This document shows positions 35,301 through 45,616 of a DNA stretch of 64,000 bases, in pieces. Location: positions 1 through 64,000 of the forward strand of contig JAVXUO010001957.1 in the NCBI GenBank assembly GCA_033065855.1. Reading direction: 5' to 3'. Made by a program: the position numbers and the translations under genes. Every line of letters begins with the position of its first letter. The first letter of the stretch is position 1. The stretch is from Escallonia rubra (Eukaryota; Streptophyta; Magnoliopsida; Escalloniales; Escalloniaceae). The notes under the pieces were generated by a model that was not told where the DNA came from, ran no database searches, and saw only the letters and a list, made by a program, of their open reading frames with translations.

Positions 35301-36300
35301 GGATATATTCTTATCCGTAGCTTTGCTTTGCCTAAACAGCATGAATCTGCCACAAGAACTGTCGACAACCATGTATGGGATGAACTTCGCAACTTCAAGA
35401 AATGCCTCATCATGATGTTCGCGAAGCAAGAGAAGGATGTAGTCTTCCTTGAAACGGTGATGGGGCTGGCACAACAACGGCGGCATTGTTTGGTCGAGTG
35501 CATTCCTTTACCACGGGACATTGCCAAAGCGGCACCCCTCTACTTTAAGAAGGTCATTTTTCTTGACATCTTTTTTCTTCTCTCTAGTATGATTTTTTCT
35601 CGTCAGTGTTCGTGAAGCTTTCTTGGGGATTGAGACGAAAAGATGATAGAACCTTTGTTGTCATAGGCCTTTTTCATTTGATCTTAACAAAAAGGAAAGT
35701 AGAAGAAATGAAGCGGAAACAGGACGATAGTAACTGAAGAATGCATGCTAACTTTGTGCTTGATATTGCTCGGGGCCCAAATTCCATCATCCTCCATGTT
35801 GTTCCTCTATCATGCATGCCCTCCAGTACTATCTGCTAATATGCGTTACGCTAGAAGTCACTCTCTTATTTCCAATTTTTATTATACTTACAAAAGAAGG
35901 CTGATAATATTAGGACCCAAGTCACATCCTTGCAAGAAACTAAAGATAGGTTACATGTGTATGATTTCAGGCTATTGATGAAGCTGAAGATGAATGGAGC
36001 CAGCACAATGCGAAGAAGTTAATTGATACAAGTGAGAAAGGATTGCGAGGCTCGATTCCTAAAGATTTTCCATATTTTCACGTGGAGTTTGGTCTGAAGA
36101 AGGGCTTCGTTCATGTCATTGATGACGAGAAGACGTTCAAGAGCAACTTCGGCCTTAATGTTATGAGAGGCATGCTAGGTTTGCCCGTAGAAGACATGCA
36201 TCGCCGAAGGCAGAATGAGTCAACTGAGACACAGAGGCAAGCTGTTGCAAAACTTGCCCGAGATTGGGAACCTTTTGATTGGACGAAACAACTTGAATAA
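32316..36300 (+). CDS. CWF19L2: CWF19-like protein 2 (N-terminally short)
   Basis: Coding exons 32316-32333, 32919-33308, 34237-34313, 34569-34929, 35340-35552 and 35971-36300 join in phase with GT-AG borders to give 462 residues. Family signatures: SVSWGKRKRQAMSTKDADLI; ALSANQLTAKVMQLRMKGKH; RILTQQERCQYCFENP with the CwfJ_C_1 histidine-rich core VPGHCCILPMQHESATRTVD; then CwfJ_C_2, CLVECIPLPRDIAKAAPLYF to DWEPFDWTKQLE at the end. CWF19L2 proteins act with the spliceosome and lariat debranching in the nucleus. Plant members normally carry about 200-300 further N-terminal residues (Ser/Lys/Asp-rich). Here only MALPFK precedes the conserved part, and a TGA lies in frame 21 bp upstream. Either the gene is a shortened but expressed copy or its early exons were lost. 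AATAAA-like signals follow at 36341. Confidence 0.9.
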
Positions 36301-37012
36301 TTATCCTTGGTTGGAAGTGTCTTTTGTTCGAAAATAGTTATAATAAATGTCTTTTTAGTCATTTTAAATATTATATTTATACAAATAAACACAAAGTAAC
36401 AAAGTCCAAACAACTAAAGTCAACGCTTTACATAGTGCACGTGGCGACAAAATGACATGGCCACGGCTCACATGTTTTCTCTCTCCCTCCTCTGATGGCC
36501 AATGGCGATTTTTTTGACAATTCTCCCTTAATTATATATTTTGTGTCCGCCTTTCGCCACTGTCCACAAGTAAGAGGGACTTAGAATACTCGTTCCTCTC
36601 CATGGCAAGAAATCATTTTCTTCCATCTGCACAAGTTACTCTTTTCCCTGCAGTAAGCCTGCTTGGCAAAGTCTCAGCAGCAGTAAGCTTTTGCATGGAA
36701 GGTTGGTGGAGATAACCCTTGCCAAGTCAAGCTTTTTATGCTTGCAGAATCCAACAATGAGGATATTATAGAACACAATGCCAGGCTTTAAACTATTAAT
36801 TGAGACATCGAGAACTAAAGATCTATGTGATGGTTCATAGGCAGGCCTTTCAACAAAATTTTAGAAGTACAGAAGTCACGCTTATATCCATGACCTTGAA
36901 TCTGGTGAAAAGTTTGAACGCGGCACCGCTATTTTCCGCCCGAAAAAGCTCCTGCAGTTGAGAGCTATAATTATGAGGGAGGGGGAGTAAGAATTCCAAA
37001 GTCATTAAATTA
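36301..37012. other. 3' flank of CWF19L2, no gene seen
   Basis: AT-rich intergenic sequence. No repeat family or coding frame was recognised. Confidence 0.6.
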
Positions 37013-37275
37013 TACTCCTTCTGTACATAAATTGATCATATTTTATTTTTTTACGTAAATTAAGGATTTAAGTCATACATTGTGTGTTATTCATTCTACC
37101 ATTTAAAGGGAGGACGGGAAGAAAATGAGTCAGTCAGGAAAGAAAAACTGGGCTAGTAGAGTGTTAAATGTGGAGAGAGAAATATAATTAAAAAAAAAGT
37201 AATATGGAGAGAGAAATAAAATTAAAAAAGTGTAAAAGGGGTAAATATAAGGACTTTCGTCCGAACCCTTATTTT
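37013..37275. mobile_element. Stowaway-like MITE remnant
   Basis: It opens TACTCCTTCTGTACATAAAT, a decayed form of the TACTCCCTCCGTCCC terminus, and contains GAGTGTTAAATGTGGAGAGA, the inverse of a stretch at 59645-59665. The right end is uncertain. Confidence 0.45.
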
Positions 37276-37279
37276 GATA

Positions 37280-38578
37280 ACTTGTTCTCGTAAGTACTCC
37301 TTGAATTACTTATGACTAATGTTGAACTCTGAAGTATGAATTGATATCAGCAAGTTATTACCCAGAAAACCCTAATGTTGAACCTGAATCGATTATTTGA
37401 AAATCTTGGGATGCTCGTCTGTATTGCATGCTGAGAAAATTTGATAATTGTTTGTATTCGTTCTTTCGAGTTGTTGTGCCTAAATTCGATAACTATTTGC
37501 AATCGTTTTACTGTTTATTTGTGGTTTTATTCTGGAAATTTCGAGTGATGACTTATTCGGTATGTTATAGTTATTAAAATTCGATCTGTTTCTAGTGATT
37601 TGAGCTTATGTTAAAGCCCATTGATATTGTTGAGATTTCTGTGTTTACCTAGGAATCTATTCTGTTCTGAAGCGGGCATGGAACGCAAGCTAGTGCCCAA
37701 TGTGACTAGTAATTATATTATGGTACATCATGCATGTGTACACTCTGTTAGCTTGCCGGAATGTAATTGCTATTGGCCAGGATCAACATTGAATTTTGAT
37801 TTTATCTGTTCTGTATATTGCCATGACTATTACAGAAATGTCTAATTTGTATATTGATGTGACTGTTATCGAATTGACTGAAAAGTATTCTTTGAAATAA
37901 TTTGTGCTCGTGTTGAAATCTTTTTGAGAAATCTTCACTGTATTTTTTAAAGAACTGTCTCAGATAATCTGTGTACGTTTTGTAAATCCTTTGGAAAACT
38001 ATCAGCGTATTTTGGAATTGATGACTTCGAAAAGAATTTTTTATTGATCGTTTTGAAAACCATCGTGATTGTATTTGGCGATTTTGGTATTTTATTTATG
38101 ATGAATTTTGATCGTTTTGGAAATCATTGAATTTTGATCGTTCAAAGTGTTTTGGAGATCATCGTTGTTTGGGTTCTTGGAAATCTTTTTGTAATCCTTA
38201 TAGGACCTTACTGAGCTCTCAAAAGCTCACCCTTCATTTGGCTATATTCTGCAGGTGATGATAAGCGGTAGCAGGTTCGGGAATGTGTTAGAGTCTATAT
38301 GAGGTTCCGATAAACCCGCCACCACAGTGTAGTGAGACCCTGCGTGGGTCGGTACTATCACTGTGTTTCATATGGACTCGAGTTTGTAAAGAACTTAGGT
38401 TTTAACAATTTAAGTTTGAGCAGCCTTGTAAGCTTGTGTTGGAAAATTTATGAGATGATATCGGATAAAATGTTTGGAAGTATGTGTTAGTGAAAAAAAT
38501 TGACAGGTTTGAGGTGATCCGGTAGGTTAACGACCCGGGAGTTCGGGGCGGCGGAGCTCCGGATTTCTGGGGCGTTAC
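37280..38578 (+). mobile_element. LTR-like repeat, 3' portion (fossil)
   Basis: It ends TTTCTGGGGCGTTACA, the terminus typical of plant LTRs beginning TGTAACACCC. It contains CCTTACTGAGCTCTCAAAAG at 38207, counterpart of 19612 in the 14665-19930 block. No left terminus or coding part was found. Confidence 0.4.
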
Positions 38579-38963
38579 AAAAAACCACCGAGCAACCCAG
38601 CAACAAATGACCTCTTACCTAGCAGCTTTCAACCAATCAACCTTATCATCCCAATCTAAACCTTTACCCAAATGCAACCAGTCCCAAAAGACACGGCTTG
38701 TCCATAGCCCGGCACAGAGATCGAACGACGATTGATGATGGCAGCTACCGCAGTCCCAAAGATAAAATCAACACACAATTCCAATAAAACCACACAACAT
38801 TAGTAAACTACTCTACCATACCACCACACGCTGAAGTAAGCCGACGGTGGCGGTGGCGACGCAGAGACTCTGTGGGGGAGAGACGGTTTTTTTTTTCCAA
38901 TTTTTGGGAGAAAGAGAACTTTTTCCTCCCCTAGCTCGACAACAGATGCAATCGCACATCGCA

Positions 38964-39008
38964 AGATCTAGGGTTTCAATCGCACATTGCAATTGAAACC
39001 CTAGATCT
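38964..39008. repeat. perfect 17-bp inverted repeat with telo-box motifs
   Basis: Arms AGATCTAGGGTTTCAAT (38964-38980) and ATTGAAACCCTAGATCT (38992-39008) enclose an 11-base loop. Each arm holds an AAACCCTA telo-box. A related ATCGCACAT(C/T)GCAA is also doubled here. Confidence 0.9.
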
Positions 39009-39399
39009 GAGTTCGTGCAATTTGGGTAAATCAACCACATCTAAGCCTAAACACGTATGTTTTATTCCACAAACAAATTATGTCACATTAAAACTTGCCA
39101 AGAATAGAGAAGAGGGCATTGCGGCAATGGGATTGGTTTGGCGACAAAATGGAAGACGGTGGGTTTGACGGAGTTGTGGCGGCGACGAGAGTAGGGGGCT
39201 TGACCTGTGGCGGCGACAGGCATCGCTGGGTGGCGGTGGTAGGGGCCAGATGGTTGTGATGAGAGAGAGGGCTAGGGCTTGTGGCGATGAAGGGCGGGCT
39301 TGAGTGGTAGCAGATGTGGCTAGGGTGGTGTTATTGCCCCTCTTGTCAAGACTTTTTTCTGCATACAAACAAAATAGGGTTTATACATAGGGTATTTTG

Positions 39400-39540
39400 G
39401 ACAATTTAAACCGTCGGATGCAACACTTTTACGATCACAAGTGCTCCTTTGCAATTTTTGTAATTACAAGGCCTTTTTGCAATCAGCCAAATCACAAGGG
39501 CATTTTATGTAAAAGTTTGAAAATAACTATAGGGAGAAGT
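39400..39540 (-). repeat. dispersed repeat, related to 21831-21990
   Basis: Inverse copy of the repeat at 21831 (TTGCAATTTTTGTAATTACA, GGGCATTTTATGTAAAAG). Confidence 0.6.
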
Positions 39541-41400
39541 GCATTCTAAAGCCTCAAATAAGTACGTCAAACTGTAATTACATCGGTAAAGATATATAAG
39601 AACCAATCTTTATAATGACAAATTGGGGGCCTTTTACTCAAAGCTTTACTAATTAATAAATCACTAATCCATCCTTTTTATAAATTAATGCATTGACTTT
39701 TCGTAGATTTCTATGATTGCATAAATTTGAATATATACACGTAAACAGAAAATAAATTCAAATATCAACAACATATTGTATCCCCCAAAATACTTCTACA
39801 CCGGCTCCATTTACTGTACATAGCATACTTTTCTTTATTTTTTGGTTAGATAGTATGGGATATTCTCGAAAGTCAAGAAAGAAAGAAAGAAAACTTCGTT
39901 CACCACAAGGTACTTTGTTGAACGTGAAGCCATACAGAGTTGGTGCATCATTCCTCCTTTCTCTCCTTTAGAGTACGGTTATGTAGGCCGTCGTACTATT
40001 TTTTTCTTCATCAGCCCCGAAATTTGTGGAGTAATTAACGTTAAGTATAGACTGTGCATGACCAGCAGTATATGGGACTTAGAGTCAATTATGTAACCTC
40101 AAGAATGCTTCCTAGCTAAAAGGCACAAATCTCTTCACACACACACACAAAAGAGGGAAAAAAACAAACAAATGTGGACAGCCCTGATTTTGGTAATAGA
40201 TTGATCAATGAGGGGAAATGAGGCAGTAGTTATCATTTTCCAATCATGGACTCATGATGGTCTGAGGTGACCAGCTTTATTGGATGTTGTGTTTGAGAAG
40301 ACAAAAGCCATAGTCCAAAGCCCTTCAAATAATTTCCCAGGCAAAAACAAAAGGTCCTCTCTCACTAATTTTCACCAGATCTGACACCACTGCCCTGTTT
40401 GGGCCAGATTCCTTTCCTGTCTACCTACCTGGCCTTCCTTCTCCTCAACTGAAGCTCACTAGAACTAGAAAGATCACAAAACCCATGCAAGGAAACAAGT
40501 TATGGTGACTTCTTAGACTAAAAACAATGCCGAGGCATGAGACCTCAACAGATGTATGCGTCTTCTGCTCCAGTTCATTGTGAACTTTTGTAACTTAATC
40601 ACCCTTAATTTGGGTTCTCGGTGTTACACATTCTGTACGTCTTTGCTTTATTCTTCTATACATTTTAAAGCAAGTGAATTCATAAAGCTTACATGAAATG
40701 AAAAGTGAGTGCCGAAAACAGTGCGTATGCAGGGAATTAACCTCCCCGTTGATTCGACTACGTAGCTATTCTCAATAATTGAAGCGAAGGAGCGGCTGGA
40801 TCTGAACATCTTCCTCCCGCCCGCCTTCATCCCCCTCGGGGCAAAATCATGTAGAAGGGCCAACTCGAGCCAGGAAGAACGAAAGCACAAAACAGAAAAC
40901 GAAAACATACAATAAAATCTTAAATTTAATTTGCAAGTGAACAAGCTATAACAACAGTGCTATTACTCGATCTGTATTTCCCCAATACCAGAAAATATAA
41001 AACAACAAACAACAAGCAACTAACATAAATTCAAGGATCCTCCCTCTCCAAAGGTACTATATATAATAACATCACCATTGTCATCATCATCATCTATGTC
41101 TAGATCACGGGTGTCTCTTGCTATACAAATCTAACAAAAAAGGGTCCAAAAGAAAAGAAGAGAAAAGAGCTGATATTGCTAAGGATGATGATGATGATAA
41201 CAACAAAGGTAACAAACTTCTCACTTAGGACAAAAGAAGTATTAATGGCAACAACATATATAGTAAATCACCTGCCCGTTACGAACTCTTCCACTGGTTG
41301 CAACACAGCTAGCTAACACTTCTGCAGTATTGATCTTCACTTCCATATGCTAGCTAGCTTTTCGAGATTCGCTCGGAGATGAACTTACCGGCCGATTTAG
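39541..41400. other. intergenic, includes 3' flank of the CLE gene
   Basis: AT-rich. A short (CA)n run lies at 40138-40149 and small GATGAT/CATCAT runs at 41080-41095 and 41185-41198. No gene was seen. Confidence 0.6.
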
Positions 41401-41718
41401 CTAGTTGGATATAGGGTTTGGCCCGCTTGGAACTTCATGAGCCCCTGCCCCAAACTCTCTACCAACTGTAGAAGAAGAAGATGCTCTTTTATGGTGTGAG
41501 TTTTGGGTACTTTTGGGGTGCAAGCTGTTCGTTTTCGTCGAAGAATCCGAGCCGAGAAGTTCATGCCTTAGGGTTGGATTTATGTTTGTGGAAGATGGTT
41601 TTAGGGTGAGGAAGATTGTCATGAGTAGGAGGGCAAGGAAGAGAAGAAAAATGGAGTAGTGTGACCTTGTGGATGTTGTGTTGCTTTGAGAGATTGAATT
41701 GGTTTTGTGTGTTGCCAT
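41401..41718 (-). CDS. CLE44: TDIF peptide precursor (CLE41/CLE44 type)
   Basis: A single-exon 105-residue precursor. MATHKTN at 41718 is chosen because Arabidopsis CLE41/CLE44 begin MAT; the same frame is open further upstream to 41958 without homology. Residues 22-39 (SIFLLFLALLLMTIFLTL) are a hydrophobic signal/anchor segment, followed by a variable Ser/Thr/Asn-rich stretch. The C-terminus is REFGAGAHEVPSGPNPISN, so residues 94-105 are exactly the tracheary element differentiation inhibitory factor dodecapeptide. Known role of the family: the peptide, cleaved from the precursor in phloem and hydroxylated on prolines, signals through the PXY/TDR receptor kinase to maintain cambial stem cells and block xylem differentiation. 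Everything needed appears intact. Whether it is closer to CLE41 or CLE44 cannot be settled from sequence alone. Confidence 0.95.
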   Translation of the reverse strand: MATHKTNSISQSNTTSTRSHYSIFLLFLALLLMTIFLTLKPSSTNINPTLRHELLGSDSSTKTNSLHPKSTQNSHHKRASSSSTVGREFGAGAHEVPSGPNPISN

Positions 41719-43745
41719 GCACTCTGGAATTATAATAGGAAAAAACCTGCACCCCCCAATAGAACACAAGAGATCAATATCCATGAACCAATATACCACC
41801 CCAAGTCTAAGAATTAGGGGGGAAGAAAGGGAGGAGAGCAAAAGGAAGGGAGAAGAAGGTTCAGCAAAAGTGGATGGAATGGAAAGGAGCGGTTTTGAAA
41901 TAATACTAATTGCATTTATACACATTAGGTACTGTTGTTGAGAACCAACACAAACCAACTAATAATCAACATGGAAGCCCAAGGTCTAAAAGAAAACTAA
42001 TTAAATTTTAAAAGTCCTCCTGCCTTGGCAGAGTTAATTATATACATATGAGGAGTGGTGTAATTAAGTTACCACTTTTTAGGACATTATGTACCAAAAT
42101 AACTAAATGACTCCATTATATCACTATTCATGTGAGGCGAGATTGAGTTTTCGGTTCAGTTTTTAAAGCGACAATGAGATACGAGATGTAATATTTAAAA
42201 TTGTTCTTCATGGGTGGACTAGTTAACATATATACTTTGATCTCGTCAAACCACCAAGCACGTATATATGCTCTCAGCCCAACTAAGCCAAGTCGGGCGA
42301 TAGAATCCAATTCAAAATCATCAAAATGAAGTAGAGACCCACAAGACAAGTATTAGTATTTTTTATTTTTTCTCTGCGCGAATGTATCCTCAACACGCTC
42401 TCTCACATGTGACCGACCGAATTTCGTACGAGCGAACCAAATACGTGTATGCATTAAACTGAATAGCAGTGAAACTTATCGAACGCGTGTCTTATAATCT
42501 TATGATTCCAGCAGAGACATGAGAGATAGAGTTGTATGGAATAAAGGAGATTTATCTTTGAAAGGAAAAAAGGCAAATGGCAGCAGGAGGAAGAAGGAAA
42601 GGGAGGTGGTGGAATGGTGGCTTTTTCTTGCTTGGCCGGTTACCCAAGAAATCTTTACTTTGACTTGGGAGCCAAACCTAAACATTGGAAAATTGTTTCC
42701 TTGGTATACCTTGCCTTTGCTTTGCTTTTCTTTTATCAAATGTAATGTCCCTCTCACTCCCCCATCTTGAGCGCGTACCAGTTTGAAGCCGGCCCCTCCA
42801 CCAAGATTTAAAACCTCGCTCTAGTAGGGACAAGGGGGAATGTAGTTCCATTACATTGAACTTTGGCCTTTAATTTAAATAAGTCAGCTAGCGTGGCACA
42901 CGCGATGCGTGTTCAAAAATAAAGTTGATAATATCAATTTTGTTAAAAAAAATTAAGCATTCATTATGTATAAGTGTTTATTATCACATTTGGTAAAATG
43001 AATCTTAAATTGCAGAAAAATAAGTTAGCCATGCGTGTGGCAAAATGAGTTAGCAAAATATTATCATTATATGAAACTTAGATTTAATTTTAACTACACT
43101 TTTTTTAATGAATTTGAAATTATTAAAACCAAACATGTGCAAAGATAAAGTTAGCATTAATATGCTATTTTTGTAATATCAAGTTTGGGCTTTATAATTT
43201 ATTCTAACTATATATTTTTAATGAAGTTTAAATTATAAAAACCAAACATGTCTTTATAGGTAGTTATTTAGGATTTGTATTTTGTGTCATTTTCTAAAAA
43301 AAATCTTGAAATATCACTTGTCACAATTCTAGATAAGTAGTTAGTAATACCAAAGGGGTGTTACACTAAAACAGGTTTTTCTTTTATATATAGTATAGAT
43401 AGATAAATAGATATAGATTTAACTAGAAGGGAAAACAACAAGGTAAGAGTAAATAAAAGATAAATTCACTTGTGGTGTTTTATGAAGTGAAAGGGTAACC
43501 TAAAAGACTTTTTTAGAATCTCCAACCCATAGCCCTCGTTGATATCACTAGGGTAACACTAGTTCTCGGTTGATGGTTGACCATTAGACTATTTCCAAGT
43601 GAAAGTCAAACACAGAATGTATGGAAGTACATGACTCGTGCATCATACTTTCTCGAGACTATCCTAACTTGAAAGGAATCAAAGAGTTTGGATAAATTAG
43701 TCGATTATAGACGTATTGGAGATAAAACTTTACCTAATAGCCTAA
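41719..43745. other. intergenic, upstream region of the CLE gene
   Basis: 41719-42050 should contain the CLE promoter and leader; no confident TATA box was chosen. 42880-43420 is very AT-rich and holds AAACCAAACATGTG words twice (43127, 43239), suggesting an unidentified non-coding repeat. Confidence 0.45.
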
Positions 43746-43822
43746 GGGTGTGTTTGATAACGCAATTAAACACTTAAAATTTAAAATTTTTAATGATTTT
43801 CAATTAAATGCGTTTGATAACG
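43746..43822. mobile_element. solitary 77-bp MITE end
   Basis: GGGTGTGTTTGATAACGC and the next roughly 60 bp are the inverse of 44893-44970 (ends ...GGTTATCAAACACATCT). TAA precedes this end and TTA follows the other. The partner lies inside a different element. Confidence 0.65.
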
Positions 43823-43898
43823 CTAAACCTTGTATCACTTAAAAAATTAATTCATACCAAAAATAGACTAAACTTTTAAGTCAGGGTGGACTTACTTA

Positions 43899-45616
43899 GG
43901 GGCTGTTTGATAAAACTAAAAATTAAGTGCTGAAAACGTTAAGCGCTGAATTTATAAAACTGAAAACTTTAAGCAACTGAATTTTTACTGAAAAATAAGT
44001 TAACCTGTTTGGTAAATAAAAAACAAATGTCTGAAAATTGTTCAATTTACAAATTAATCCGTTTTAACAAAATTATGCATTTATTTATGTACTTAATAAC
44101 TTTTTTTCGGGCAAAATCGTGTTAATGGTGGCGGCAGCGGCCGCGAAAAAGTGTCAATGGTGGCGGCAGTGGTGGGTGAAGATGTGGTGTTGGTAATTGT
44201 GGTATTAGCAATATGTAGCGACATGGTAGTTATGATAGTGGTTGTAGTGTGGTGAATATTTAGATGATTTTGACAGACATGAATGTGGTGATTGTGGTAA
44301 TGATGTGATGGAGTGGCGTTTCCTCGTGGTGATGGTGGTAGTAGTGGCAAGGTCTTAGGAATCGTGATAGTGGTAGCAAAAGGGAATAATAGTTGTGGTG
44401 GTGATTATAGTGTGGTAAAAGCGGTGTCGCCAGTAAATTAATTGAAGCGGCATCATAATGGTAATTATTCTTAGAATTAAGTGATAAGCATTAAGAAAAT
44501 CCTAATTGCAGCTACATTTTAATCATCTCACTTAGAATTAAGTGATAAGCATTAAGAAAATCCTAATTGCATCAAAAAATCAAGCAACACCCATATAATA
44601 AGCACCATGAGAAAACAAAGAAATCATGTAGCTGCAATTGTGGCTGGAGTATACGTGAGAAGAGATTGTTGCTTCGGCTCAATCTGGAGGAAGAAGAAGA
44701 AGAAGAGACAGTGAAACAATCGGGAAGAAGATGAGTCAAATGAGGAGCTATTGAGGACAAATTAGTCACTTATGGGTTAAATATTTTAATGACCTACCAT
44801 TGAGCGTTTTCAGTGATAAGTCAGCTATGAATGACTTAAAATATTGGCCTTTAATTGACTTGCCACTTATTACTTTAAGTGATGGAAAAAGTTGGTTATC
44901 AAACGCATTTAATTTTAAATCATTGAAAATTTTCAGTTTTAAGTGCTGAATTGGGTTATCAAACACATCTTTAATGTTGATCACTTAATTCTAAGTGAGA
45001 TGGTTAAAAGTTCTTTAACATATTTTTACATAAAAATAATAATTATCACCATGATGCCGCCTCAATAAATTTGTTGCCAACACCGCCTCCACCACCACAA
45101 CCATTATTTCATTTTGCTACCACGACCTAGTCACCATCACCACCACCACCACCACCGACAACATCACAAGGACAACGCCTCCTCCACCATACCGTCGTTG
45201 TTGTCACCACGTCCATTTCCGTAAAAAAACATTTAAAGATTCATGTCGCCGCATATCGCTATCATCACAATTACCAACACTACGTCTTCACGGATCATTA
45301 CCGCCACCATTGACTCCTTTTTGCCGCCGTCGCTGCCGCCGTCACCACCACTACTACTCCATCATCACTGCCGCCACCACCACCACCACCAACACGATTT
45401 TAACCTCCTAAAAAAAGTTACAAAGTACATAAACAAATGTATAATTTTGGTAAAACGGATAAATTTGTAAATAAACAATTTTCAGACATTTGCTTTTGGT
45501 TTACCAAACATGTTAACTTATTTTTCAGTAAATATTCAGCCGCTTAAAATTTTCAGTTTTACAAATTCAGTACTTAACTTTTTCAGAACTTAAATTTCAG
45601 TTTTATCAAACAGCCC
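43899..45616. mobile_element. foldback MITE, 1.7 kb, TTA target duplication
   Basis: TTA flanks GGGGCTGTTTGATAAAACT on the left (43896) and TTTTATCAAACAGCCC on the right (45617). Inverted arms extend inward to about 44566 and 44978, including GGCATCATAATGGTAATTAT against ATAATTATCACCATGATGCC. The arms are rich in GGTGGTGG/CCACCACC, giving spurious His-rich frames. A 37-bp direct repeat (44471 and 44531) adjoins the centre. TTA duplication suggests PIF/Harbinger kinship. No transposase. Confidence 0.7.

Noticed and set aside
42880-43420. Possible Helitron
   Set aside because: AT-rich sequence with a small CACACGCGATGCGTG-like word, but no TC start, hairpin-CTRR end or Rep/helicase remnant could be shown.
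44093-45470. His-rich frames at 44093-44350 and 45243-45470
   Set aside because: They are the two inverted arms of the foldback MITE, built on GGTGGTGG repeats.
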